Shown in pieces: positions 9,076-18,042 of a DNA stretch of 64,000 bases. The notes below the pieces were generated by a model. It was given only the letters and a program-made list of their open reading frames with translations. It made no database searches and was not told the origin of the DNA. The DNA comes from Cyclobacterium xiamenense (GTDB lineage Bacteria > Bacteroidota > Bacteroidia > Cytophagales > Cyclobacteriaceae). The translations under genes and the position numbers were made by a program. The DNA is taken from the NCBI RefSeq assembly GCF_009467825.1, contig NZ_WIOK01000007.1, positions 141,860 to 205,859 of the forward strand, given 5' to 3'. Numbering within the stretch: the first letter of the stretch is position 1; each line of letters starts with the position of its first letter.

Positions 9076-11253
9076 TTAATTGGCGTGATCGGAAATAAAT
9101 TTAATTCGGTACACCCGCACTTCCTCTTCCGAAAAGTCTTCGTCTGCCAGCTCCGTCATGGCTTCCCTGATTTTATCTGTATCCGCCGTCATAAAATACT
9201 CATGGAGGATGTCTTCTCGTTCGTCGTCCATGATATTTTGAATGTAATAGTTAATATTCAATTTAGTGCCGCTGTAGATGATTTGTTCAATCTCATGCAG
9301 CAAATCGCCCATGCTGATATTTAAATTATTGGCAATTTCGTCCAGATCGATTTTCCGGTCGATTTGCTGAATAATCGTGATTTTCACCTTGGAGCGGGTG
9401 CCGGAGGTTTTGACTACCACATCCGAGGCCGTGATAATTTCGTTTTCCTCCACGTAGTTTTCGATTAGCCTCAGAAAACTAGCTCCAAACTTGGTGACTT
9501 TCCCCATTCCTACCCCATTGATTTGGGCGAGTTCTTCCCGGGTGGTGGGATATACGGTGGCCATCTCCTCCAAAGATGGGTCCTGAAAAACCACATAAGG
9601 AGGCAAGTTTTTGGCTTTTGCTACCTTTTTCCTTTCCGCCTTCAGTAATTCGAAAAGCTTTTCGTCGTAGGCTTTACCCATGCTGTTCAGCTCTTCGGCG
9701 GACACGTTTTCGGCCATTTCCTCGAAATTATGGTTCTTACTGATTTTGACAGGGTAAGGTGCCTTTAGAAAGGATTCGCTTTTTTTAGACAGCAGGATGA
9801 TGCCGTAGTTTTCGATGTCTTTTTCCAGTAGTCCAAAGATCATCGCCTGCCGGAGGACGGTTTTCCAGTGGGTGGCATCTTTATCTTTCCCCAAACCATA
9901 GGTAGATAGTTTGTCGTGGTCGTAACTTTCGATGTACTCGTTCTTTTCGCCGCGGACCAGGCTGACGATATGATCCATACTAAACCGCTGATTGGTTTCT
10001 TTGACAGCCGTGATGACGGTTAGAAGGTCCTCTTTTCCATCAAAGGTTTCTTTAGTTTTTTTACAGTTGTCACAAAATCCGCAATCTTTATCCAGGGTTT
10101 CACCAAAATAGTGGAGCAGAAAGCGCCTCCTGCAAACGGAACTTTCCGCATACGCGGCCATCTCCTGAAGCAGTACTTTCGAGTTTTCCCGCTCGTTCAC
10201 CGGCTTATCTTTATTGAATTTCTCTAGTTTGAGAATGTCTTCGTACCGGTAAAACATCAGGCAATGCCCTTCGAGTCCATCCCTGCCCGCTCTACCAGTT
10301 TCCTGGTAGTACCCCTCCAGCGATTTGGGCACGTCGTAGTGGATCACGTACCGAACGTCCGGCTTGTCAATGCCCATGCCAAAAGCAATGGTGGCCACGA
10401 TGACATCTACCTCTTCGTTCAAAAAATCATCCTGATTCTTGATCCGCACATGCCCATCAAGTCCGGCATGGTAGGGAGCGGCTTTGATCCCGTTGACCTG
10501 AAGCAACTCCGCGATCTCGGCGACCTTTTTTCGGCTAAGGCAGTAGATGATTCCCGACTTTCCTTTCTGCGATTTGATGTATTTGATGATCTCTTTTTTG
10601 GTATCGTTTTTTAACTTTGGCCGCACCTCGTAATAGAGATTGGTTCGGTTAAACGAAGACTTAAAAAGATCGGCTTCTTCCATCTGAAGATTTCGCTGAA
10701 TATCCTGCTGTACCTTGGGTGTGGCGGTGGCGGTCAGTGCAATCACCGGTAAATTATCCCCTATCTGTGAGATGATGGATTTAATCTTCCGGTATTCCGG
10801 CCGGAAATCGTGCCCCCATTCGGAGATGCAATGGGCTTCATCGATGGCGACGAAACTGATGGTAGCATTCTTGAGAAACTGGATATTCTCTTCCTTGGTA
10901 AGGGATTCCGGCGCCACATACAACAACTTGGTCAGTCCGGCTGAAACCTCACTTTTCACGCGGTTAGATTCCGATTTGCTGAGCGTCGAGTTCAGAAAAT
11001 GGGCATTAATTCCAAAACTATTGAGTTGGTCCACCTGATTTTTCATCAAAGCGATCAACGGGGATATGACAATTGCCGTACCTTCCTTGGAAACGGCAGG
11101 TAATTGGTAGCAAAGGGATTTTCCGGCACCCGTGGGCATAATCACAAACGTATTATTACCCTTAAGTATGTTATCTACAATGAGTTGTTGGTTTCCACGG
11201 AACTGATTGAAACCAAATATTTTTTTAAGATTATCTTTTACTGCGTTATCCAC
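9076..11253 (-). CDS. recQ: ATP-dependent DNA helicase RecQ
   Basis: A 725-residue 3'-5' DNA helicase for recombination and replication-fork repair. Walker A TGAGKS is at residues 41-46 and the DEAH box at 138-141. The RecQ zinc-binding Cys residues follow the helicase core (CRRRFLLHYFGE, then CGFCDNC). After the RQC winged-helix region comes an HRDC domain (LLKAERKKVAKAKNLPPYVVF). The last ~120 residues are an extra C-terminal helix-rich region seen in many Bacteroidota RecQ proteins. The start codon appears to be GTG at 11253. It is the first gene of the leftward block and divergent from kdsD. Confidence 0.95.
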   Translation of the reverse strand: MDNAVKDNLKKIFGFNQFRGNQQLIVDNILKGNNTFVIMPTGAGKSLCYQLPAVSKEGTAIVISPLIALMKNQVDQLNSFGINAHFLNSTLSKSESNRVKSEVSAGLTKLLYVAPESLTKEENIQFLKNATISFVAIDEAHCISEWGHDFRPEYRKIKSIISQIGDNLPVIALTATATPKVQQDIQRNLQMEEADLFKSSFNRTNLYYEVRPKLKNDTKKEIIKYIKSQKGKSGIIYCLSRKKVAEIAELLQVNGIKAAPYHAGLDGHVRIKNQDDFLNEEVDVIVATIAFGMGIDKPDVRYVIHYDVPKSLEGYYQETGRAGRDGLEGHCLMFYRYEDILKLEKFNKDKPVNERENSKVLLQEMAAYAESSVCRRRFLLHYFGETLDKDCGFCDNCKKTKETFDGKEDLLTVITAVKETNQRFSMDHIVSLVRGEKNEYIESYDHDKLSTYGLGKDKDATHWKTVLRQAMIFGLLEKDIENYGIILLSKKSESFLKAPYPVKISKNHNFEEMAENVSAEELNSMGKAYDEKLFELLKAERKKVAKAKNLPPYVVFQDPSLEEMATVYPTTREELAQINGVGMGKVTKFGASFLRLIENYVEENEIITASDVVVKTSGTRSKVKITIIQQIDRKIDLDEIANNLNISMGDLLHEIEQIIYSGTKLNINYYIQNIMDDEREDILHEYFMTADTDKIREAMTELADEDFSEEEVRVYRIKFISDHAN

Positions 11254-11314
11254 TACACGAATAGTTTAATGAGTTGCTCCTTGCCAATCATTAAAGTTTA
11301 AGGTAAATCTTTTC

Positions 11315-11322
11315 TACCTTTG
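11315..11322 (+). promoter_or_regulatory. Candidate Bacteroidota -7 element upstream of kdsD
   Basis: TACCTTTG matches the TAnnTTTG -7 consensus and lies 29 bases before the kdsD start. No clear TTTG -33 box is visible at the usual 19-21 base spacing, so this is a consensus match only. Confidence 0.5.
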
Positions 11323-11351
11323 TACAAAATTAACAATTAACAACTGTAAAA

Positions 11352-12320
11352 TTGAAATTACTAAAAAATATTAAAACCACGGCAATAAATGTGCTTCAAA
11401 ACGAAGCGCATGCGCTTTTAAATTTAGTTCCTCATATAGGGGATGAATTTGAGGCTTGCGTGGCCGATTTATTGCAAACTTCGGGACGGATCGTGGTCAC
11501 CGGTATTGGGAAAAGTGCTATCGTCTCAAATAAAATTGTGGCGACGCTCAATTCTACAGGAACTCCTTCTTTGTTTTTACATGCTGCCGATGCAATTCAT
11601 GGAGATTTAGGTATGATAAAAAAAGAAGATTTCGTAATATGCGTATCTAAAAGTGGAAATACACCGGAAATTAAAGTGTTAGTCCCTTTGCTTAAACAAC
11701 TGGGGAATAAGCTGATAGCGTTGGTGGGAAACAAGGAAAGCTATTTGGCTACGCAAGCTGACTATGTCTTGTACGCGGGGATTGCTGAAGAGGCCTGCCC
11801 CAATAATTTGGCTCCTACTACCAGTACTACTGCACAAATGGCCATGGGAGATGCCCTGGCGATCTGCCTGCTTTCTGCAAGGGGGTTTACCGCCGAGTCT
11901 TTTGCCCGGTATCATCCGGGAGGAGCCCTGGGGAAACAGCTTTATTTGAAGGTGGCCGATGTGATGGACAGGTCCCTGCTTCCACTGGTACCGGAAGATG
12001 CATCATTGAAGGACGTGATCCTTGAAATCAGTAGCAAAAGACTTGGTGCTACCGCCGTCGTCGGCGCGAAGCAGCGCTTAATCGGGATCATCACGGATGG
12101 CGATCTTCGAAGAATGCTGCAAAACGACCCGGACCTCTCCCGCATACGCGCAGGAGCCATCATGACACCGGCGCCCAAAACTATTGAAAGCGATGCGTAT
12201 GCCGTGAAAGCACTCGGGCTGATGCGCTCGTTCAATATCACCCAATTGGTCGTGATGGAAGCAGCGAAAGTGATTGGGTTTATTCACATACACGATTTGA
12301 TGAAGGAAGGGATTGTATAG
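11352..12320 (+). CDS. kdsD: Arabinose-5-phosphate isomerase (KpsF/GutQ family)
   Basis: A 322-residue SIS-domain sugar-phosphate isomerase with a C-terminal pair of CBS domains. It interconverts ribulose-5-phosphate and arabinose-5-phosphate, the first step towards KDO for lipopolysaccharide. The SIS domain (about residues 30-180) shows VTGIGKSAIVSNK and SKSGNTPEIK; the CBS pair spans about 205-320. No in-frame ATG fits the N-terminus, so the start is a TTG at 11352. manC begins 2 bases after the stop, so the two form an envelope-polysaccharide operon. Confidence 0.92.
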   Translation: MKLLKNIKTTAINVLQNEAHALLNLVPHIGDEFEACVADLLQTSGRIVVTGIGKSAIVSNKIVATLNSTGTPSLFLHAADAIHGDLGMIKKEDFVICVSKSGNTPEIKVLVPLLKQLGNKLIALVGNKESYLATQADYVLYAGIAEEACPNNLAPTTSTTAQMAMGDALAICLLSARGFTAESFARYHPGGALGKQLYLKVADVMDRSLLPLVPEDASLKDVILEISSKRLGATAVVGAKQRLIGIITDGDLRRMLQNDPDLSRIRAGAIMTPAPKTIESDAYAVKALGLMRSFNITQLVVMEAAKVIGFIHIHDLMKEGIV

Positions 12321-12322
12321 TT

Positions 12323-13399
12323 ATGAAAGCAGCGGATAGATACGTCGTTATTTTGGCGGGCGGGATTGGGATCAAATTTTGGCCGTATAGCCGGCACAAT
12401 AAACCCAAGCAGTTTTTGGATTTGCTAGGCACGGGTCGATCCCTGCTGCAAATGACCTACGATCGGTTTCGGCCCAATTACGAACCGCATCAGTTTATTG
12501 TGGTGACCAACCGGAAATACCTGCAATTGGTAAAGGAGCAACTGCCCGAAATTCCCACAGACCGCTTGCTGGTGGAGCCGATGAGACGAAACACTGCTGC
12601 ATCCATTGCATTGGGTAGCTATAAAATCAAAAAACTCAATCCCAATGCCCGGGTGATCGTTAGCCCTTCGGATCAGTTGATTTTTAATGAAAACGCATTT
12701 TTTGAGGCCATTGAACTAGGGATGGAAGCGGCCCGGCAATCCGGGAATCTGGTTACCCTCGGGATTCGTCCCAACCGCCCGGATACAAGTTATGGGTACA
12801 TTCAATACTTTCCGGACAAGGGAAACCCGGTAAAAAAGGTAAAAACCTTTACCGAAAAACCCGATATTTCCCTGGCTACCACCTTTCTCGAAAGCGGTGA
12901 TTTCGTGTGGAATTCCGGGACCTTCGTTTGGAAAAACGAAAGTATCATTGGCGCATTCGAACATTATTTACCGGAAATGGCCGAGGTGTTCGAAGAAGGA
13001 GAGGCCTATTTTTGTACGGAGAAGGAACAGGAGTTTTTGAAAAAGGCCTACAGCCTGATCCGGAATATCTCGATCGATCACGGCATATTGGAAAAATCCG
13101 ATGAGGTTTTTACCGTTTTGGGTGACTTTGGCTGGTCGGACCTGGGGTCCTGGCAAAACCTCTACGAAGTCAGCCAAAAGGACGAGGTAAAAAACACGGT
13201 GCTGGGCAAAGCCCTGCTCTATGAAACGGAAAATTGTTTCATAAAGCTACCCAAAGACAAGCTGGTAGTCATTCAGGGGCTAAAGGATTACCTGATAAGC
13301 GATAGTGAAAACGTGCTGCTGATCTGCAAGCTGGGTGATGAGAGCAAGTTCCGCGAATTTGTGACGGATGCAAAGAAGATCGACGAGCGGTACATTTGA
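12323..13399 (+). CDS. manC: Mannose-1-phosphate guanylyltransferase
   Basis: A 358-residue nucleotidyltransferase making GDP-mannose from GTP and mannose-1-phosphate. The N-terminal signature reads GGIGIKFWPYSRHNKPKQF (residues 13-31), where the usual Arg of GxGxRFWP is Lys. EPMRRNTAAS and FTEKPD are also present. Length matches the short ManC form without the phosphomannose isomerase domain. It is translationally close to kdsD, so both supply activated sugars for surface polysaccharide. Confidence 0.93.
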   Translation: MKAADRYVVILAGGIGIKFWPYSRHNKPKQFLDLLGTGRSLLQMTYDRFRPNYEPHQFIVVTNRKYLQLVKEQLPEIPTDRLLVEPMRRNTAASIALGSYKIKKLNPNARVIVSPSDQLIFNENAFFEAIELGMEAARQSGNLVTLGIRPNRPDTSYGYIQYFPDKGNPVKKVKTFTEKPDISLATTFLESGDFVWNSGTFVWKNESIIGAFEHYLPEMAEVFEEGEAYFCTEKEQEFLKKAYSLIRNISIDHGILEKSDEVFTVLGDFGWSDLGSWQNLYEVSQKDEVKNTVLGKALLYETENCFIKLPKDKLVVIQGLKDYLISDSENVLLICKLGDESKFREFVTDAKKIDERYI

Positions 13400-13433
13400 G
13401 GGAGACTACATATCCTGCATGACACAGCCCGGT

Positions 13434-14249
13434 TCAGTCGTTTTTCGTTTTTTCAAAAGCGGCGACCGCATTTCTTACCGATCCGTATTGCGCCAGCATT
13501 TCGCCTGCTTTTTGCTCTTCCAGGCCGGTAGCTTCCATGATCATGCGCGTTCCGCGTTGGACCAGTTTTTTATTGGAGAGCTGCATGTCCACCATTTTGT
13601 TTCCTTTTACCTTTCCCAGTTTGATCATGATACTGGTAGAGATCATATTCAGCGCCAGTTTCTGTGCCGTTCCTGATTTCATGCGGGTGCTTCCCGTGAC
13701 GAATTCCGGACCTACCACCACTTCTACGGGCAGGGATACCGCTCGTGCCAGGGGGCTTCCCTGGTTGCAGGTAATGCATCCGGTAAGCAGTCCGGACTTC
13801 CCGGCTTCCTGTACGCCACCGATGACATAGGGAGTAGTACCGGAGGCAGCAATGCCGATGACGGTATCCTGGGGATGAAATCCGTATTGCTGAATATCTT
13901 TCCAGGCCTGCCCGGGATCGTCTTCGGCATTTTCTACAGCCTTTCGGATGGCCAGGTCGCCTCCGGCGATTATGCCAATGACCAGATCGTGCGGTACTCC
14001 ATACGTTGGCGGGCACTCGGACGCATCCAATATCCCCAATCGACCGCTTGTACCGGCCCCTATGTAAAACAGCCTACCGCCCTGTTCCATTCGTGGCACA
14101 ACGGCCTCAATCAGGGCTTCCAATTGAGGCAGCGCTTTTAAGATCGCCAGCGGAACGGTCTGATCTTCCTTGTTCATGTTCGTCAGCAATTCCCTGACGG
14201 ACATGTTTTCCAGGTGATCGTAAAAAGAGGGACTCTCGGTAGTACTCAT
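13434..14249 (-). CDS. murQ: N-acetylmuramic acid 6-phosphate etherase
   Basis: A 271-residue SIS-domain enzyme cleaving the lactyl ether of MurNAc-6-phosphate to GlcNAc-6-phosphate and lactate in cell-wall recycling. The signature region GAGTSGRLGILDASE is at about residues 64-78, and STRMKSGTAQKLALNMIST is towards the C-terminus. It is somewhat shorter than the ~300-residue E. coli protein because the C-terminus ends early. Its ATG overlaps the stop of the upstream kinase gene (ATGA), which indicates translational coupling. Confidence 0.95.
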   Translation of the reverse strand: MSTTESPSFYDHLENMSVRELLTNMNKEDQTVPLAILKALPQLEALIEAVVPRMEQGGRLFYIGAGTSGRLGILDASECPPTYGVPHDLVIGIIAGGDLAIRKAVENAEDDPGQAWKDIQQYGFHPQDTVIGIAASGTTPYVIGGVQEAGKSGLLTGCITCNQGSPLARAVSLPVEVVVGPEFVTGSTRMKSGTAQKLALNMISTSIMIKLGKVKGNKMVDMQLSNKKLVQRGTRMIMEATGLEEQKAGEMLAQYGSVRNAVAAFEKTKND

Positions 14250-15088
14250 ATTTTTTTCTGATGATATAATGTCAATCCTGCAATCGGTGTTTCGATAACG
14301 GTTTTTATCTGAATGTTCAGGTCTTCGCCGACTTTTCTAAGCACGTCGTGGTTGAAAAAAGCGATTGATCCCACAAAATTTACGGGCTTTTTCTGGTACT
14401 GTTCGTAACGCATCACGTGCCGGTGAAAAAAGTCTTTAAAGCCCTTGTACAGGAGCTGGTAGCAATAAGGGTCGGATTTGTGTTGGGTGATAAACGTGCA
14501 AAAACCTGCCATGTAGCGATTTGGGAATGGTTTTTTGTACACATTGTCCTGAATGTCAAAAATGGACAGGTTGTAAATATCGAGTACCTGTTCCCGGATA
14601 GCGGCAGGCATATCGTCGTAAATGAAATCCTGCAAGAACTGCCTGCCGATATAGGAACCTCCTCCTTCGTCTCCGAGCAGGTAGCCGGGAGAGGGCCGGC
14701 TTTGGGTGATGGTTTCACCGTCATAGTCTCCGCTATTGGAACCGGTGCCCAGAATGCATGCGATACCGGCTTCGTGGCCGCAGGTGGCCCTGGCAGAGGC
14801 GAGCAAGTCATGGTCTACAAAGACCTGTGCTTCCGGGTACAAACTATTGATCGCTTGCCTTACCGATTCCTGATTGCTTTCTGAGGTACAGCCAGCACCA
14901 TAGAAGTGTACCTCCCGGACTTGCTGTTTTACGGCCAGTAGCGGAGGCACGTTCAACCCCGCGATCATGTCCTGTTTAGACTGATAATAGGGGTTGAATC
15001 CCACGGTACGGAATTGAGAGACGGTACCATCTGTTTGGATTCCCCGCCAATCGGTCTTACTGGAACCACTGTCTGCGATAAGAATCAT
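14246..15088 (-). CDS. BadF/BcrA-family ATPase, probable MurNAc or GlcNAc kinase
   Basis: A 280-residue sugar kinase of the ASKHA fold. The N-terminal phosphate-1 motif is IADSGSSKTDWR, a second phosphate motif is ILGTGSNSGDYDG, and GDEGGGSYIGRQ follows. Family members include N-acetylglucosamine kinase and MurK. Since the gene is coupled to murQ by a 4-base overlap and no PTS gene is nearby, the best inference is phosphorylation of MurNAc (or both amino sugars) at position 6 in the cytoplasm, which would feed MurQ. This resembles the kinase-dependent MurNAc salvage route described in Tannerella. Confidence 0.85.
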   Translation of the reverse strand: MILIADSGSSKTDWRGIQTDGTVSQFRTVGFNPYYQSKQDMIAGLNVPPLLAVKQQVREVHFYGAGCTSESNQESVRQAINSLYPEAQVFVDHDLLASARATCGHEAGIACILGTGSNSGDYDGETITQSRPSPGYLLGDEGGGSYIGRQFLQDFIYDDMPAAIREQVLDIYNLSIFDIQDNVYKKPFPNRYMAGFCTFITQHKSDPYCYQLLYKGFKDFFHRHVMRYEQYQKKPVNFVGSIAFFNHDVLRKVGEDLNIQIKTVIETPIAGLTLYHQKKI

Positions 15089-15316
15089 TTACTTTAAGTA
15101 GCCTATTGGTTTAAATTTGTCAAATACCTTTGCGGTGTGAGGGGCTTTTTTCAATTCTTCGGTCAGGTCTTGCCCGGCCCAGTGTTCGTAATGGCGGCCG
15201 TTTTTCCAAAGCCGGGACTTGCCCAGATCGTAGATTTTACCCTCGAAAGCAATCCAAATATCCGGCCGGTCTTGCCCGTTCCGCAGGGCAAGTTCGTTTT
15301 TTGAAATGGTTAGCAT
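15089..15316 (-). CDS. Small cytochrome b5-like heme/steroid-binding domain protein
   Basis: A 75-residue single-domain protein. It has the family pattern: WIAFEGKIYDLGKSRLWKNG, then HYEHWAGQDLTEELKKAPH, where HxxHxAG-like histidines may bind heme. The start at 15316 (MLTISKNEL) is preferred to a longer form from 15364, because the homology begins here. The stop abuts the kinase start with no gap, so it is part of the arginase-family/kinase/murQ operon. Its role in that operon is unclear; it may be an electron carrier or a small-molecule binder. Confidence 0.72.
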   Translation of the reverse strand: MLTISKNELALRNGQDRPDIWIAFEGKIYDLGKSRLWKNGRHYEHWAGQDLTEELKKAPHTAKVFDKFKPIGYLK

Positions 15317-15367
15317 GCGTTTTCTTTCCTGTAAATATACCCCAGGTCCTTCTATTTGGACCATTAC

Positions 15368-16525
15368 TTAGTAGAGTTTCAACTGGGAATTCACCCATCG
15401 TTCGGGGATTTCCCCTTTTTGGGCCGTTTGGTAATCTTGGTAGCTACAGGGGATGATGGTGTCTCGTTTGAATTTTTCGTTTTTATTTTTTGGAATCTCC
15501 ATCCACCATTTACCGCTCAATTTGCTTTTATAAAAATGCAAAATGGAGGGCTTTGAGTCCAGAGAAACCGTGTATTTGATGTAATCGCTGCCGCGAAACG
15601 ACAAACTGTCTTTTCGTTGATAGAAGCCCTCGATAAAATACCAAATCATGGTTGCGATGACGGAGGCTGTTTTAAGTCGTGAATCATCCAGCAAGGCATG
15701 GTATCCATAGATGCCTATGGAGCTTAGTTTTTCATTCATTCCTGCAAACCAGCAAATTTGGCAAGCCTCTTCAGCACTTAGTCCGAATGGCTGCCCTTCG
15801 ATGGCACCGGGCGCATCCGAGGAATGGATCGCGCACAGGTCAAAACTCATGAGGTCAGCATTCCGTATCAATGGCTCGGTTTCCTTAAAGCTATCTCTCA
15901 ATTGTCCCAGTCGGACGTGATCGAAATACAGTTTTTCGAGCGTGGTTACCAATTCGGGATCGGTCAGAAAGCTTTGGTAGGCAAGGTGACAATAATTGAA
16001 CATGTAATTGGGCTCGTGCAAAATGATGCCCTGCGAATGTCGGTCCTGCGGTTTTCCCTTGTCTTCCATATCCATTTTGGCATCCACTGTAAGCAGGCTC
16101 ACCAGCTTTTTCATGTGCTGGTACCCTTTGTACTGTCCCAGGTCCAGGTCATGGCTGCCACCGATGTAAATGGGTAATATTTGCGCGCGTAACAGAAACT
16201 CACCGACGCGGCTGAGCAATGCGAGGGTTTCTTCCCGGCTCGTCCCGATTTTCAGGTTTCCCAAATCAGCTATGCTGTAATTGTTTTGGCCTTTTTTTAA
16301 TGGGTAAAGCTTTTTTCGTATGCTTTGGCTGCTTCCCGGGGAATTGCTCAAAAGCGAATCTTCCGCACCTCGGTATTCTTCTACCCCAATGAGGGCAATG
16401 TGTATCCCCTGAAGATCGGGAAACGTTTCGCCATGGCAGTGAATGTGGTAGAAAAAAGCATTGTGCCCGAACTCGGTTTGCAAAATGTCTGCCGGTACGG
16501 GCTCGAAAAATGCCTGAAGATCCAT
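15368..16525 (-). CDS. Arginase/formimidoylglutamase-family protein with altered metal-binding motifs
   Basis: A 385-residue protein of the ureohydrolase fold, of the Bacteroidota type often labelled formimidoylglutamase. GGSHDLD corresponds to the GG(D/S)H motif. The next metal motif, normally DAHxD, reads VDAKMDM, and the SxDxDxxDP motif reads SFDLCAIHSSDAPG. Two metal ligands therefore seem to be replaced, and activity as an arginase-type hydrolase is doubtful. It is first in an operon with a cytochrome b5-like gene, a sugar kinase and murQ. No hutH, hutU or hutI gene is nearby. Confidence 0.75.
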   Translation of the reverse strand: MDLQAFFEPVPADILQTEFGHNAFFYHIHCHGETFPDLQGIHIALIGVEEYRGAEDSLLSNSPGSSQSIRKKLYPLKKGQNNYSIADLGNLKIGTSREETLALLSRVGEFLLRAQILPIYIGGSHDLDLGQYKGYQHMKKLVSLLTVDAKMDMEDKGKPQDRHSQGIILHEPNYMFNYCHLAYQSFLTDPELVTTLEKLYFDHVRLGQLRDSFKETEPLIRNADLMSFDLCAIHSSDAPGAIEGQPFGLSAEEACQICWFAGMNEKLSSIGIYGYHALLDDSRLKTASVIATMIWYFIEGFYQRKDSLSFRGSDYIKYTVSLDSKPSILHFYKSKLSGKWWMEIPKNKNEKFKRDTIIPCSYQDYQTAQKGEIPERWVNSQLKLY

Positions 16526-16569
16526 GAATAATCGGTAAAATTTATTTACAAATGTATCGAAAATACATG

Positions 16570-16602
16570 CAAAAAAAAAGTCCCGTCAATCGAACGGGAC
16601 TC
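16570..16602 (-). terminator. Rho-independent terminator of nqrF
   Basis: Reading leftward from nqrF, an 8-base stem (AGTCCCGT with ACGGGACT, 16579-16586 and 16594-16601) encloses a 7-base loop and is followed by a run of nine T on the transcript strand. It lies 10 bases beyond the nqrF stop, a strong intrinsic terminator. Confidence 0.88.
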
Positions 16603-16610
16603 CCGGGGAC

Positions 16611-17915
16611 TTAGCCTCCAAAATCATCAAATCGGATGTTTTCTTTCGGTACGCCCATGTCATCGAGCATTTTCAAAACCGCCGAATTCATCAGCGGAGG
16701 ACCGCAGAGATAGTATTCGATTTCGTCCGGCTCGTCAATATTCTTCAGGTAATTGTCGTAAAGAACCTGATGGATGAAACCTACAAAACCGTCTCCCTCT
16801 TTGTCGTCAAGGGATTTTTTTACTTTCCAATTGTCTTCCGGCAGGGGCTCAGACAAGCCAATGTGGAAATTGAAATTTGGAAAATCTTTCTCAATGTCCC
16901 GGAAATGCGGGGTGTAAAAGAGTTCCTTTTTAGATCGTCCGCCGTACCAATACGTTACCTTTCGGCTGGTTTTCTCCGTGTGGAATAGGTGGAACAGGTG
17001 CGAACGCAGGGGAGCCATGCCCGCTCCTCCACCGATGTAAATCATTTCTCGCTGGGTAGGATTGATATGGAATTCCCCATAAGGACCGGATATGGTTACC
17101 TTATCCCCTGGCTTTCGGGAAAACACATAGGAAGAACAAATGCCTGGATTTACGTCCATCCACTTATTATTTGCCCGATCCCATGGAGGGGTGGCGATAC
17201 GAATGGTCAGCATGACGATATTGCCCTCAGCGGGATGGTTTGCCATGGAGTAAGCACGGAAGATTTCCTCGTCGTTTTTCATGACCAGGTCCCAAAGACC
17301 AAATTTATCCCAATCGCTCTTATAGACGTCTTGAGGGTGTCCGAGCTCGGGGTGCGGCGTAATGTCCATGTCCTTGAAACCAACGGTAATTGGGGGCACA
17401 TCGATCTGTATGTACCCTCCTGGTTCGAAATCGAGGGTTTCACCTTCGGGCAACTTTACTTTAAATTCTTTAATGAATGTGGATACATTATAGTTGGAAA
17501 CTACTTCGCATTCCCATTTTTTGATCCCGAATATTTCTTCCGGTATGCGGATGCGCATGTCATTTTTTACCTTCACCTGGCAAGAAAGCCGGACATTGCT
17601 TTGTTTTTCGGCCCGGCTAAGGTGTCCCTCTTCGGTGGGTAGCACCTCTCCACCTCCATCTTCAATGGTGCATTTGCACATGGCACAGGTACCTCCTCCG
17701 CCACAAGCGGATGGGAGAAAGATTTTTTTGTTTCCCAGTGTTGACAGCAGCGTGGATCCGGCGGAAGCGATCAATGGATTCTTCTCGTCTCCATTTATTA
17801 TGATTTTCACATCACCCGAAGCCACCAACTTGGATTGGGCAAACAGAAGAACAAACACCAGTAGCAAAATGATAATGGTAAATGCTACAATCGAGGTAAT
17901 GATTACTGAACTCAT
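16611..17915 (-). CDS. nqrF: Na+-translocating NADH:quinone reductase subunit F
   Basis: A 434-residue NADH-oxidising subunit of the sodium-pumping Nqr complex. An N-terminal membrane anchor (about residues 4-26) precedes a 2Fe-2S ferredoxin domain with C71, C77, C80 and C112. Then come an FAD domain (FRAYSMANHP) and an NADH domain (IGGGAGMAPLRSHL, CGPPLMNSAV). It is full length and intact. No nqrA-E gene lies on either side; its neighbours are accD and an arginase-family gene, and a terminator follows it, so it is a single-gene unit here. The other subunits are presumably elsewhere. Confidence 0.95.
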   Translation of the reverse strand: MSSVIITSIVAFTIIILLLVFVLLFAQSKLVASGDVKIIINGDEKNPLIASAGSTLLSTLGNKKIFLPSACGGGGTCAMCKCTIEDGGGEVLPTEEGHLSRAEKQSNVRLSCQVKVKNDMRIRIPEEIFGIKKWECEVVSNYNVSTFIKEFKVKLPEGETLDFEPGGYIQIDVPPITVGFKDMDITPHPELGHPQDVYKSDWDKFGLWDLVMKNDEEIFRAYSMANHPAEGNIVMLTIRIATPPWDRANNKWMDVNPGICSSYVFSRKPGDKVTISGPYGEFHINPTQREMIYIGGGAGMAPLRSHLFHLFHTEKTSRKVTYWYGGRSKKELFYTPHFRDIEKDFPNFNFHIGLSEPLPEDNWKVKKSLDDKEGDGFVGFIHQVLYDNYLKNIDEPDEIEYYLCGPPLMNSAVLKMLDDMGVPKENIRFDDFGG

Positions 17916-17966
17916 CTAATCAATTTTTATCTTTATCAGTACGTTTTAACTGGCTTTCGAATGGTA

Positions 17967-17974
17967 CAAATATA
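17967..17974 (-). promoter_or_regulatory. Candidate -7 element upstream of nqrF
   Basis: Reading leftward the sequence is TATATTTG, a full match to TAnnTTTG, 51 bases before the nqrF start. A TTTG lies upstream but at a shorter spacing than usual, so only the -7 box is supported. Confidence 0.5.
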
Positions 17975-18042
17975 TTTATATTTCAACAAAACCAGTGCAA
18001 TATCAGGATAATTTCATCCTATCTTTTACCAGGGTTAACTCG

